Positions 35,931-44,811 of a DNA stretch of 64,000 bases are shown here, one piece after another. The translations under genes and the position numbers were made by a program. The notes below the pieces were generated by a model. It was not told where the DNA came from. It made no database searches and saw only the letters and a program-made list of their open reading frames with translations. Numbering within the stretch: the first letter of the stretch is position 1; each line of letters begins with the position of its first letter. Origin of the DNA: Pyxidicoccus trucidator (GTDB lineage: Bacteria; Myxococcota; Myxococcia; Myxococcales; Myxococcaceae); the NCBI RefSeq assembly GCF_010894435.1, contig NZ_JAAIXZ010000004.1:600242-664241 (forward strand), written 5' to 3'.

Positions 35931-38900
35931 GCGGCACGTCCAGCACCCTCCGGCCTCGCCGGCACCTGCACCAGGGCACGGTGCGGGCCTCGGCCTTCTG
36001 GTTCGACCCCATGCTGCTTGGCGAGGGCGAGGCGCGGCGGCGTGTGCTCGCCGCGTGGACGCCGGGCTCCGCCGTGCTGGCCCTGGCGGGGGGCTACCTG
36101 CTGCGCCTGCCCCGGCCGTGCGCCGTCGCCAGTGACTCCTCGCCGGGGCTGCCGCTCACGCTGGAGCAGGGCGTCCTCTCCTCCGCGCCCCTGTCCACGT
36201 CCGAGCGCGCCCACCCCGAGCTTCGCGAGGGCACGGTGGTGCTGGTGCGCGCGGGCGTCGCGAGCGTGGCCTCGCTGGCCGGTGCGCGCGCGGTGGACCT
36301 GTCGGAGTGGCTCGACGTGTCCGCGTGGGTGACGCTGCCCGTGCGCGGCCTGGGGGCGCCTCCGCCGCCGGTGTCCGTGCTGGAGCCTGTCCGGCCACCC
36401 ACGCGCGAGCTGTTCGGGCCTGCGGTGCCCACGCTCGCGCCCGAGGCGCAGGTGATGCTCGCGCGCATGCAGGGGAGACCGCCGCCGGAGGGGCTCGCGG
36501 TGCCTCCGCGTCCGGGCCTGCTCGCGCGGCTGCGCGCGGCGTTTGGCGGGAAGGCCTTGGGCGACGCCGCACGTGCGGAGGGCGGCGCTCGCGCTCCCGG
36601 GCTGCTGCGGCGCCTCTTCGGTTCACCCGGTGGAAGCGCGTCGGGCTCCACTTCCTCCGGGGCGGGCGGCCCCGGTCTGCTCGCGCGGCTCGCCGCGTGG
36701 TTCCAGCGGGGCGGCTCCCAGCCGTCGCTGCCCTCGGGCGCTCCCGGCGGCGCGAGCGGCATGCAGCGCGCCTCCGCTTCCTCGGCGCCCCGCGCCCCCT
36801 CCTGGCTGGGTCGGTGGCTGGCGGCCCTCTTCGGAGGCTCCGAGCAGGAGTCGGGTGGACCGACGACTCCCACGCGCGGTGACTCCGGCGCGGCGCCCCG
36901 GGGCACCCAGGCGCCGCCGCCCGGCCCTGGCATGCTGTCCCGCCTGTCCGAGTGGATGCTGCGCAACACGCCGCTGGGCGAGCTGCTGGGCCGCCGCAAG
37001 GCGGAGTACGTGCGCCGCCTCTTCGACATGTTCGAGGAGGGCAACCTCCAGGAGGCCCTGCGCTACGCCATCCCCCTGGGCGCGAACCTGGACGAGAACA
37101 CGCGGGTGTCATTGGGCCTGCCCGGCCCCCGCGAGTCGCTCTCCATCCAGCCGGCGAAGGGCGGCGCCGCCTCCGTCTTCGGGGGTGGCGAGGACCTGTT
37201 CGCCGCCCTCAAGGAGCGCTACCGCGACGCCTTCCGCCGCTACGAGCGCGAGGGCCGCATCGACGAAGCCGCCTTCATCCTGGCCGAGCTGCTGGGCGCG
37301 CACGAGGAGGCCGTCTCCTTCCTGGAGCGGCACGAGCGCTTCAAGCTGGCCGCCGAGCTGGCCGAGGGCCGTGGCCTGGCTCCGGGACTGGTGGTGCGCC
37401 AGTTGTTCCTCGCGAAGGACGTGGCGCGCGCGATGGCCGTCGCCCGGCGCAGCGGCGCCTTCGCGGACGCGGTGCTGCGGCTGGAGCGCACGCACCCGCG
37501 AGAGGCCCGCGCACTGAGGCTGCTGTGGGGCGACGCGCTCGCCGATTCCGGTGACTGGGCGCGCGCGGTGCAAGCGGTGTGGCCGCTCTCCGAGGCCCGC
37601 GAGCTGGCACGCGGCTGGGTGGAGCGGGGCGTGGCGTGCGGCGGCGCGTCCGGCGCGCGACTGCTGGCGCTGTGGGTTACCGCCTTCCCCGACGGACTCC
37701 CGGCGGCGGAGGCACGGGTGCGCGAGCTGCTCGAGGACGACAGCCTGGAGCGCGCTCCCGAGCGCCACGCCTTCGCCCTCACCCTCGCGGGCGAGTCCCC
37801 CTCCGCGGGCCGCACCGCGCTCGTGGTGCCCACGGTGCGCGCGCTGCTGCGGGACAGGGCGGCGGGCGGGGCCCTCTTCGCCTCCGACTTCCTCACCCGC
37901 CTGCTGCGCGACGCTCCCGATGGCGCGCTGCGCACGGACCTGCCTCCGTTGTCCGAGCGCGTCCGCACCGCGTGGAGCAGTGACCCGTCCCGCGCGCCGG
38001 TCCACGCCACCGTCCGTGCCACGGACGAGGGCGCCTTTCCGGTCCACGACGCGGTGGCGCTGCCGGATGGGCGGCTGCTCCTCGCGCTGGGCGAGGCGGG
38101 CGCGCGGCTGGTGCGCGCGGATGGACGGACGGTGGCGCACTTCGATGTGCCCGCCTTCGCGCTGGTGCCCTCCATTCACGGGGACAGGGCGCTGGCGCTC
38201 GCGCCGCGCGGCGAGGTGCGGCGCCTGTCGCGGCTGGACCTGGTGGCGCGCAGGGCCTCCTCGTGGTGCGACGCGCCGCTGGACGCGTGGGCGCCCACCT
38301 ACGACGGCAGTGTCTGGTTCACCGCCGTGGGGAGCACGGTGATGATGGTGGACGCGCTCGCCACCGGCTTGCGCGCCCTCTGGCGGGTGACGGACGTGCC
38401 CGGCCCGGTGCGGGCCCTGGCCGTGGACTCCGCGCGCCTGAGCTTCCTCTCCGCGAACCTGGAGCGATGGACCTACGACCTGCCCCAGGGCCCCACGCTG
38501 CGAGACCGCGGCGAGATGGCGCAGGCGGCGAGCTTCCTCGCGGGGACGCTCCTGTCCGCCTCGTTGACCGCGGACGGCGAGGCGGTGGTGATGGCGGCGA
38601 TTCGGGTGCCTGACCGGCGGTCCACCCTGGCGGAGGGCCAGGAGACAGGGCTGACAAGGCTCGAGACACAGGCCTCCTATCTGCGGCCCACGAGCACCCG
38701 CAAGTCGGTTCCACCGGGGATGCTCCACGCCGGACGCGCGGCCGTCTTCCTCTCCGAGGCGTGGCGGGTGGATATGGCGCACGCCGAGGGCCACTGGCGG
38801 CTGTACCTGTCGGACGCGCGAGACACCATGCGCGGCCAGCTCACCTTCGAGGGAGACGCGCAGCCCCGCTTGCGCCTCACCGCCACCGCGCTGCTGGCCT

Positions 38901-38971
38901 TCGATGCGCGCGGACGGCTGCTATGGGTGGACCTGGAGGAGGGCACCGCGCGGCATGTCGCCGTGCAGTGA
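35927..38971 (+). CDS. bpX6-like, repeat-rich beta-propeller protein
   Basis: This is a 1014-residue protein starting at ATG 35927, coupled to the preceding gene (ATGA). Residues 10-140 form a bpX6-like head (HLHQGTVRASAFWFDPML, RRVLAAWTPGSAVL). Residues 190-355 are a Gly/Ser/Pro-rich linker holding five short amphipathic modules, PGLLARLRAAF at 196, PGLLRRLF at 224, PGLLARLAAWF at 249, PSWLGRWLAALF at 291 and PGMLSRLSEWM at 334. Residues 358-620 are TPR-like helical repeats. Residues about 680-1010 form a propeller. The modules could each bind the same partner or membrane surface. It ends the four-gene block. I recognise no enzymatic domain. Confidence 0.75.
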   Translation: MSGTSSTLRPRRHLHQGTVRASAFWFDPMLLGEGEARRRVLAAWTPGSAVLALAGGYLLRLPRPCAVASDSSPGLPLTLEQGVLSSAPLSTSERAHPELREGTVVLVRAGVASVASLAGARAVDLSEWLDVSAWVTLPVRGLGAPPPPVSVLEPVRPPTRELFGPAVPTLAPEAQVMLARMQGRPPPEGLAVPPRPGLLARLRAAFGGKALGDAARAEGGARAPGLLRRLFGSPGGSASGSTSSGAGGPGLLARLAAWFQRGGSQPSLPSGAPGGASGMQRASASSAPRAPSWLGRWLAALFGGSEQESGGPTTPTRGDSGAAPRGTQAPPPGPGMLSRLSEWMLRNTPLGELLGRRKAEYVRRLFDMFEEGNLQEALRYAIPLGANLDENTRVSLGLPGPRESLSIQPAKGGAASVFGGGEDLFAALKERYRDAFRRYEREGRIDEAAFILAELLGAHEEAVSFLERHERFKLAAELAEGRGLAPGLVVRQLFLAKDVARAMAVARRSGAFADAVLRLERTHPREARALRLLWGDALADSGDWARAVQAVWPLSEARELARGWVERGVACGGASGARLLALWVTAFPDGLPAAEARVRELLEDDSLERAPERHAFALTLAGESPSAGRTALVVPTVRALLRDRAAGGALFASDFLTRLLRDAPDGALRTDLPPLSERVRTAWSSDPSRAPVHATVRATDEGAFPVHDAVALPDGRLLLALGEAGARLVRADGRTVAHFDVPAFALVPSIHGDRALALAPRGEVRRLSRLDLVARRASSWCDAPLDAWAPTYDGSVWFTAVGSTVMMVDALATGLRALWRVTDVPGPVRALAVDSARLSFLSANLERWTYDLPQGPTLRDRGEMAQAASFLAGTLLSASLTADGEAVVMAAIRVPDRRSTLAEGQETGLTRLETQASYLRPTSTRKSVPPGMLHAGRAAVFLSEAWRVDMAHAEGHWRLYLSDARDTMRGQLTFEGDAQPRLRLTATALLAFDARGRLLWVDLEEGTARHVAVQ

Positions 38972-38977
38972 GGGACT

Positions 38978-39667
38978 TCAGGAGGCGGAGACGAGGTGCG
39001 GCGGGATGACGGCGCTGCTGGCGGTGAGCTCGCGCCGCTCGTCGTCCACGTCCAGCACCACCTGCACGCCTTCCACCGTCACCAGCAGCGACGGCGGGGT
39101 GCCCGGCAGCGCCATCAGCCACGTGGACGTCATGGGCAGCTCCGTGCCCACCAGCTCCGCGGCGCGCAGCAGGTGCAGGCGCAGCGCGTGGGCCAGGGGC
39201 CGGGGCAGCGTGCCCAGCGAGACGGACACGCCCTCCTGGAACCGCAGCGTGTAGGGGCCAGAGGGCTCCCGGGAGAGCGTCTCGGGCAGGTGCCGCAGCT
39301 GGGTGCGCAGCTCGCCCAGCATCGCCTCCGGGGCGTGGGGCTTGCGCAGGTAGCCCACCACGCCGCCCAGCGGGGGCTCCTGTCCGCTCAGTGCGGCGGA
39401 GAACATCAGCACGTTCAGGTGCCGCAGCCGCTCGTTCGTCCGCAGCTGCCCGTACAGCTCCCACCCGTCCATCCGCGGCAGCACGAGGTCCAGCAGGATG
39501 AGGTCCGGGTGCCCGGCACGCGGATTCGCCCGCAGCCACTCCAGCGCCTCCACGCCGTCCGTGGCGTGGGACACCTTGAGTCCCTCGGCACGAGCGACCT
39601 CACCCAGGCAGTCGCGCCAGGTGGAGTCATCCTCGACGAGCAGCAGGTGCTGGATGGGCCGGGACAT
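38978..39667 (-). CDS. Response regulator with an unrecognised C-terminal domain
   Basis: This is a 229-residue protein. Residues about 5-125 form a complete receiver with LLVEDDSTWRD, the phospho-acceptor Asp in LILLDLVLPRMDG, a Ser in MFSAAL and the Lys in YLRKPHAP. Residues about 130-229 form a compact alpha/beta domain (LRFQEGVSVSLG, LLVTVEGVQVVLDVDDERREL) that I do not recognise as a DNA-binding or enzyme domain. It is convergent with the ternary system, 6 bp from the stop of the bpX6-like gene. The partner kinase is unknown. Confidence 0.75.
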   Translation of the reverse strand: MSRPIQHLLLVEDDSTWRDCLGEVARAEGLKVSHATDGVEALEWLRANPRAGHPDLILLDLVLPRMDGWELYGQLRTNERLRHLNVLMFSAALSGQEPPLGGVVGYLRKPHAPEAMLGELRTQLRHLPETLSREPSGPYTLRFQEGVSVSLGTLPRPLAHALRLHLLRAAELVGTELPMTSTWLMALPGTPPSLLVTVEGVQVVLDVDDERRELTASSAVIPPHLVSAS

Positions 39668-39887
39668 GGCGCTTGGGCAAGAGAGCAGCTCCTACTACTC
39701 CCGGCAAAGACTTTGCGCCAAGCTGGAACGCGCACCCCGTCTCCTGCCGGACAGCGGGAGCGGGTAGCTCGTGCCCCACTGTCAGGTGTCGGGGAGAGAC
39801 CCCCGCATGCCGCTGGAAGGCAACGTCGGCCCTGCACCTTCGGTACGTCTTGCTCGAAAAGTGAGAGCTGGCCAGTCTGGAGGCACC

Positions 39888-40139
39888 ATGGCCCTTCGCC
39901 TCCAGCTCGCGCCCCGGGCACTGCGCACCCTGTGCGGGTGTCCATCGTCGATGCGAGAGCGGCTCCAGTCCGAGCTGGGCGCGCTCGTCGCGGGACTCCC
40001 GCTCGACGGGCCGCTCGTCCCGGGAGGGACCGGCCTGGTCGTGCTCGACTCGGGCTTCCGCGTCCGCTATCGCCTGGAGCTGGCGCACCGGCTGCTCCTG
40101 TTGACGCACGTGCAGGCCCCTCACACCCAGGCCCGCTGA
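39888..40139 (+). CDS. Small hypothetical protein
   Basis: This is an 83-residue frame starting at ATG 39888, well placed after GGAGG at 39879-39883, which is the main reason to believe it. The C-terminal half reads GFRVRYRLELAHRLLLLTHV, with the beta pattern of a ParE/RelE-like toxin core, but the match is too short to name. No antitoxin gene is adjacent. Confidence 0.45.
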   Translation: MALRLQLAPRALRTLCGCPSSMRERLQSELGALVAGLPLDGPLVPGGTGLVVLDSGFRVRYRLELAHRLLLLTHVQAPHTQAR

Positions 40140-40219
40140 GAGGGGAATGCCGGGCAGGCCCCCCTCTGGCTGGCGTGGGGCCGGCTCACACGTCAGGGGT
40201 GGGTATTAACGTCGTGAGC

Positions 40220-40597
40220 ATGGAATCCCTCGTCCCGCAGGTCAGCTCGGTTCTCGTGGTGGAGGACGACGCGGACCTGCGGGCCGCCGTCGCCGACATC
40301 CTGGAGGACGAGGGCTTCGAGGTGCACGTGGCGGAGAACGGCCAGGACGCGCTGGTGGAGCTGGTCCACATGGGCCGCCGGCCCTGTCTCGTGCTGTTGG
40401 ATTTGATGATGCCCGTCATGGACGGCTTCACCTTCATGGAGCGGTTTCGCGCGGACCCCGGGATGCGCCATGTCCCCGTGGTGGTGTGCTCCGCCTCGGT
40501 GAGCGAGCCGCCGGAGGGCGCCAGCGCCATGCTGCGCAAGCCCTTCGAGATTCCCGCCCTGCTGGACACCGTGTCGGGCTACTGCGCCCGGAGCTGA
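40220..40597 (+). CDS. Stand-alone response regulator receiver
   Basis: This is a 125-residue single receiver domain. VVEDDADLR supplies the acidic pair, the phospho-acceptor Asp is in VLLDLMMPVMDG, the switch Ser is in VCSAS and the Lys is in LRKPF. It starts at ATG 40220. It ends 82 bp before the sensor kinase gene on the same strand, so it may be cotranscribed and receive phosphate from that kinase. Confidence 0.85.
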   Translation: MESLVPQVSSVLVVEDDADLRAAVADILEDEGFEVHVAENGQDALVELVHMGRRPCLVLLDLMMPVMDGFTFMERFRADPGMRHVPVVVCSASVSEPPEGASAMLRKPFEIPALLDTVSGYCARS

Positions 40598-40679
40598 GGG
40601 CCCGACACTTCCGCTGCACGGCATTCCCGGTGGATTGAGGTTGTCGCCGCGCGCGGCCCGGCCTTACATCCGCCGCACC

Positions 40680-43130
40680 GTGTCCATCTCCCTGGCCGAA
40701 TTCCTGCTGCAGCACCGGGACACCATCATGGAGGCCTGGGAGGTGGAGGTCCGTGCCATTCCCGCGGCCCAGGCCCTCTCCCGGCCCGCGCTGCGCGACG
40801 GCCTGCCCCGGCTGCTGGAGGTGGTGGCCTCGCTGATGCGGCTGCGGCCCCACGAGGGGGTGGGCTCGGGACTGGACCCCATCCCGGACATGCACGCGCT
40901 GGAGCGGCTGGGAGAGGGCTTCAACCTCCGGCAGGTGGTGACGGAGTACCGGCTGCTGCGCGGCTGCGTGCTGCGGCTGTGGTCCGCCCGGGGCTCGCCC
41001 ACGCCCCGTCCGGAGGAGGAGCGCATCTTCCATGAGGCCATGGACGAGGCGGTGGCCGCCTCCGTCAGCCGCTACACCCGCGCGCGTGAGCGCACCCTGC
41101 AGGCGCTGGACCGCATCAGCACCGCGGCCCTGGGCAGCGCCGATGTGGCCGGCTTCCTCCCGCGCCTCCTCCAGGTGCTGCGCGAGACGGTGGTCGCGGT
41201 GGACGTGGCGGCGGTGCTGCTGCGCGAGGGGGACTCGCTGCACGTGGAGAGCGTGGTGGGGGACGGCCTGGAGCCCGGCGCCCGGGTGCCCGTGGGCGAG
41301 GGCTTCACCGGCACCATCGCCGCCACGCGCCGGCCGCTGCTGGTGCACGAGGCGGGCAGCGACGCGCGGGTGAGCGAGCAGGGCCTGCGCGCGGCGGGGC
41401 TGCGCGCGCTGTACGGCGTGCCGCTGGTGCTGGACGCGGAGTTGCTGGGCGTGGCGGTGATGGGCTGCCGCTCCAGCAGCGAGCTGTCCGAGGAGGACCT
41501 GCTGCTGTTCCGCGCCATGGGCGCGCGCGCCACCGCGCTGCTGGCCCAGGCCCAGGCCCATGCCCGCGAGCGCGAGGCCCGCGCCGAGGCGGAGGCCTCG
41601 CTGGCCCGCCTGCGGGAGACGGAGGCCGGCCTGCGGCGCTGGGAGGAGGTCTTCACCCGTCTGGGCGTGGGCGTGGCGGTGGTCAGCGCGGAGGACAACG
41701 TCCTGCGGGACGTCAACCCCGCCTTCGCGCGCATGCACGGGTACGCGCCCGAGGAGCTGAAGGGGCGGCCGCTGGAGGACACCTTCGCTCCGGAGGCGCG
41801 AGGCGTGCTGCCCCGGCACGTGTCCGCCGCGCACTCCAAGCCGTCGCACGAGTACGAGTCGCTCCACGTCCGCAAGGACGGCAGCCGCTTCCCGGCCTTC
41901 TCGCACGTGACGGCCTTCCGCGACGCGGCCGGCCGGGTGGTGCAGCGGGTGGCCACCGTGCTGGACATCACCCAGCGCCGCGCGGTGGAGACGGACCGGC
42001 AGCGGCTCCTTTCCGCCATCGAAGCGGAGCGGGCGCGGCTGGCGTCGGTGCTGGACCAGATGCCCGCCGGCGTCTTCATCGCCGAGGCCCCCAGCGGGCG
42101 GCTGGTGATGGCCAGCCGGCAGGCGGAGGCGCTCACCGGGCGGACGTTCCAGGTGTCCTCCTCGGCGGAGGACGTCACCCGCGACTACCCTCCCGTGGTG
42201 CACCCGGACGGGAGGCAGTACGCGCCCGAGGAGATGCCGCTGTCGCGCAGCCTCCGTCAGGGCGAGGTGGTGCGCAGCGAGGAGCTGCTCCTCCAGCGCG
42301 AGGACGGCGGGCGGGTGACGGTGCTCGTCTCCAGCTCACCCATCCGGGACAGGGAGGGCACCATCGTCGCCGCCGTGGCCACCATGGTGGATGTCACCGA
42401 GCGGCGCCGCGCGCAGGAGGCGGCGCTGCAGGCGGCCCTCTTCGGCGAGCGGCTCATCGCCATCGTCAGCCACGATTTGCGCAACCCCCTCAACGCGATT
42501 CAGCTGTCCGCCACGCAGTTGCTGCACAGCGAGGAGCTGCCCGAGCGGGAGCGGCGGCTCGTCACCCGGCTGGCGCGCTCCAGTGACCGGATGAAGCGCA
42601 TGATTTCGGAGCTGCTGGACTTCACCCGGGGCCGGCTGGGCGGCGGCATTCCCATTCAACGCATGCCCGGTGACTTGCGCGCGGTGGTGCGCCAGGGCGT
42701 GGAGGAGCTGGAGGCGGCGTGGCCGGAGCGGGGCCTCGCGCTGCACGTGGGGCCGGGCCGCTATGACGGGCAGTGGGACGCGGACCGGCTGCTGCAGGTG
42801 GTGAGCAACCTGGGCGGCAACGCGCTCCAGTACAGCTCGCCGGACACCCCCATCACCTTCCGCCTGTCGGACGCCGCGGACGCGGTGGTGCTGGAGGTCC
42901 ACAACGTGGGCGAGCCCATTTCCGTGGAGGCGCAGCCGCACCTGTTCGACCCGTTCCGCCGGGGCGCCATGACGGGGCTCGGAGGCGGCGCCAGCGGCGG
43001 CCTGGGACTGGGGCTCTACATCGTCGAGCAGGTGGTGAAGGGCCACGGCGGCCGCATCAGCGTGGAGTCCACCGCCGGCACGGGCACCACCTTCCGGGTG
43101 ACGCTGCCCCGCGCGGCGGCGCCGGGCTGA
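40680..43130 (+). CDS. RsbRD_N-GAF-PAS-PAS sensor histidine kinase
   Basis: This is an 816-residue cytoplasmic kinase. Residues about 5-130 resemble the RsbRD N-terminal helical domain (SLAEFLLQHRDTIMEAWE). A GAF domain (about 150-300), two PAS domains (about 320-440 and 455-575), a HisKA with His598 in IAIVSHDLRNPLNAIQLS and a HATPase (about 700-815) ending GLGLGLYIVEQVV follow. The active-site boxes are intact, unlike the paralogue at 18545. The start is uncertain: GTG 40680 fits the domain boundary, but an upstream TTG at 40635 is in frame. Confidence 0.83.
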   Translation: MSISLAEFLLQHRDTIMEAWEVEVRAIPAAQALSRPALRDGLPRLLEVVASLMRLRPHEGVGSGLDPIPDMHALERLGEGFNLRQVVTEYRLLRGCVLRLWSARGSPTPRPEEERIFHEAMDEAVAASVSRYTRARERTLQALDRISTAALGSADVAGFLPRLLQVLRETVVAVDVAAVLLREGDSLHVESVVGDGLEPGARVPVGEGFTGTIAATRRPLLVHEAGSDARVSEQGLRAAGLRALYGVPLVLDAELLGVAVMGCRSSSELSEEDLLLFRAMGARATALLAQAQAHAREREARAEAEASLARLRETEAGLRRWEEVFTRLGVGVAVVSAEDNVLRDVNPAFARMHGYAPEELKGRPLEDTFAPEARGVLPRHVSAAHSKPSHEYESLHVRKDGSRFPAFSHVTAFRDAAGRVVQRVATVLDITQRRAVETDRQRLLSAIEAERARLASVLDQMPAGVFIAEAPSGRLVMASRQAEALTGRTFQVSSSAEDVTRDYPPVVHPDGRQYAPEEMPLSRSLRQGEVVRSEELLLQREDGGRVTVLVSSSPIRDREGTIVAAVATMVDVTERRRAQEAALQAALFGERLIAIVSHDLRNPLNAIQLSATQLLHSEELPERERRLVTRLARSSDRMKRMISELLDFTRGRLGGGIPIQRMPGDLRAVVRQGVEELEAAWPERGLALHVGPGRYDGQWDADRLLQVVSNLGGNALQYSSPDTPITFRLSDAADAVVLEVHNVGEPISVEAQPHLFDPFRRGAMTGLGGGASGGLGLGLYIVEQVVKGHGGRISVESTAGTGTTFRVTLPRAAAPG

Positions 43131-43156
43131 GGGAGGGCACCGGAGTCCGGGCCTGG

Positions 43157-43177
43157 GGCCCCGGCTGGCGCCGGGCC
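43157..43177. terminator. Bidirectional hairpin after the kinase gene
   Basis: A GC-rich dyad (43157-43165 with 43169-43177) lies in the 58-bp gap between the convergent stops at 43130 and 43189. One base is bulged. Confidence 0.4.
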
Positions 43178-43188
43178 TCACCCCTGCG

Positions 43189-43557
43189 TCAGTGCATGCC
43201 CACCACGCGCACCAGGGTGTCGCGCAGCTCGCCCAGGTCCACCGGCTTGGGCACGGTGGCCAGCACGCCCTCGGGCAGCGGCTGCGAGTTACCCGCGCCG
43301 GACACCACCACCACCGGCAGGGCGCGCAGCCGGTCGTCCTCGCGGACGTGGCGCATCAGCTCCCAGCCGCTCATCACCGGCATCATCAAATCCAGCAGCA
43401 CCGCGTCCGGCATCGGCGCGCGGCGCAGGCGCTCCCACGCCTTCAGGCCGTTGCCCGCCGTCTCCACCCGGAAGCCCTCCAGCGTGAGGAATTCCTCCAG
43501 GAGCTCCCGGCTATCGGCATGGTCTTCCACCAGGAGGACGAGGCTGGGCGTGGACAT
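43189..43557 (-). CDS. Stand-alone response regulator receiver
   Basis: This is a 122-residue receiver with LLVEDHADSRELL, Asp in AVLLDLMMPVMSG, Ser in VVSGAG and Lys in VPKPVDL. It starts at ATG 43557. It is convergent with the kinase gene at 40680 and follows the Ser/Thr kinase gene after 108 bp on the same strand. No output domain is present, so it would act by protein contact or in a phosphorelay. Confidence 0.83.
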   Translation of the reverse strand: MSTPSLVLLVEDHADSRELLEEFLTLEGFRVETAGNGLKAWERLRRAPMPDAVLLDLMMPVMSGWELMRHVREDDRLRALPVVVVSGAGNSQPLPEGVLATVPKPVDLGELRDTLVRVVGMH

Positions 43558-43665
43558 GGGCGCCAGCCTTGTACCGGAGGCCAATGGTGGCCAGTCGCGC
43601 GCTGTGTATGCGTCCGACCCTGGACGGCCCAGGTGTCCGGGACAGGACGCTCGGGGTGGGGAGTG

Positions 43666-44811
43666 TCAGGAGGCGGAGTCGTCCTCGGGGAGGAGCCGGT
43701 CCTCCATGGCGTCCTCGGGGGACTCGCCGGCCTGGACGCGCATCGCGGCGTAGCGCAGGCCGGCCAGCTCCGCGAGCGCCTCCGCGCGGCCGAAGACCTG
43801 GCCGGTGCGGCGCAGGTGCTCGCGCAGGGCGCGCGCCAGCTCCGCGGCGGTGTTGAAGCGCTCCACCCGGTCCGGGGCCAGGGCCTTCTGGACGAGGGGG
43901 GCGAGGGCGGCGGGCACCGCGCGGGTGGCCTCCTCCACGTCCGCGCGCGAGCAGGCGAGGATGCAGCGGGTCAGCTCGAGCGAGGCCGCGTGGCTGATGG
44001 CCTCACGCATGGCGGCGTCCAGCGCGTGCTCGCGGGTGGTGGAGTCCTGCTCGGGCCTGCGCTCGTGGCGGCTGCGGCGCTCGGCGTCGAAGCGGTCCGC
44101 GCCCTCGAAGAGGTGGCGGCCGGTGAGCAGCTGGAGCAGGACGATGCCCAGGCTGAACAGGTCCGCGCGCCCGTCCAGCTGCAGCTGGGCCACGTGCTCG
44201 GGGGCGGCGTAGGCGAGGCTGCCCTGCAGCTCATCCCCATCCGTGCCCACGCGCCCGGCCAGCCGGGACCAGGCCGCGCCGAAGTCCATCAGCTTCACCG
44301 CGCCATGCTCGGTGACGAGGATGTTGTGGGGGCCCACATCGCGGTGCACCACGTGGAGCGCACGTCCGTACTCGTCCGTGAGGTTGTGGGCGTGGTGCAG
44401 CGCGTCCGCCACCTCGGCGGTGAGATAGAGGGCGAAGCCCTCGGAGAAGGGAAGCTGGGCGCGGGCGGAGGCCTCCATCAGCGTGTCCAGGCGGTGGCCG
44501 GGCGTGTGCTCGAAGACGAGCACCGGTGCGTCGTCGGGGCCCTTGAGGTGGTGCACCGAGACGAGGTTCGGGTGGTGCAGCTGCGCGCTCAGCCGCCCCT
44601 CCTCCAGCAGCCTGCGCGCGGCCTCGGCCACGGCGCGCCGCGGGCGCTTGAGGACGGCGTAGCCGCCGAAGCCCGAGTCATGGCGGCGGCGGGTGAGCAC
44701 CAGCTCTCCGTGGTGGGCGGTGCCCAGCACCCGGACGAACTCGTAGCTGGTGCGGCCGGAGCGCAGCAGCACCTGTGGCAGAGGGGGGACGTCGGACGGC
44801 AGGGACGACAT
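43666..44811 (-). CDS. Serine/threonine protein kinase (Hanks type)
   Basis: This is a 381-residue soluble kinase without a membrane segment or sensor tail. The Gly-rich loop is relaxed (VLGTAHHGELVL). The ATP-binding Lys is in YAVLKRP and its Glu in LLEEGRLSAQL. The catalytic loop HRDVGPHNIL keeps the Asp but replaces the usual Lys by Gly-Pro. DFG is in LMDFGAAW and APE in AYAAPEH. It is probably active, but the loop change is worth noting. Myxobacteria carry many such kinases, and the substrate is unknown. It is divergent from the lipoprotein at 45286 across 474 bp. Confidence 0.85.
   Translation of the reverse strand: MSSLPSDVPPLPQVLLRSGRTSYEFVRVLGTAHHGELVLTRRRHDSGFGGYAVLKRPRRAVAEAARRLLEEGRLSAQLHHPNLVSVHHLKGPDDAPVLVFEHTPGHRLDTLMEASARAQLPFSEGFALYLTAEVADALHHAHNLTDEYGRALHVVHRDVGPHNILVTEHGAVKLMDFGAAWSRLAGRVGTDGDELQGSLAYAAPEHVAQLQLDGRADLFSLGIVLLQLLTGRHLFEGADRFDAERRSRHERRPEQDSTTREHALDAAMREAISHAASLELTRCILACSRADVEEATRAVPAALAPLVQKALAPDRVERFNTAAELARALREHLRRTGQVFGRAEALAELAGLRYAAMRVQAGESPEDAMEDRLLPEDDSAS

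Noticed and set aside
39841..39870. Sigma-54-like element before the small gene at 39888
   Set aside because: GG and GC are separated by 10 rather than 12 positions.
43666..44811. Ser/Thr kinase read as a pseudokinase
   Set aside because: The Gly loop and HRDVGP loop deviate, but the ATP-binding Lys, catalytic Asp and DFG Asp are all present, so inactivity cannot be claimed.
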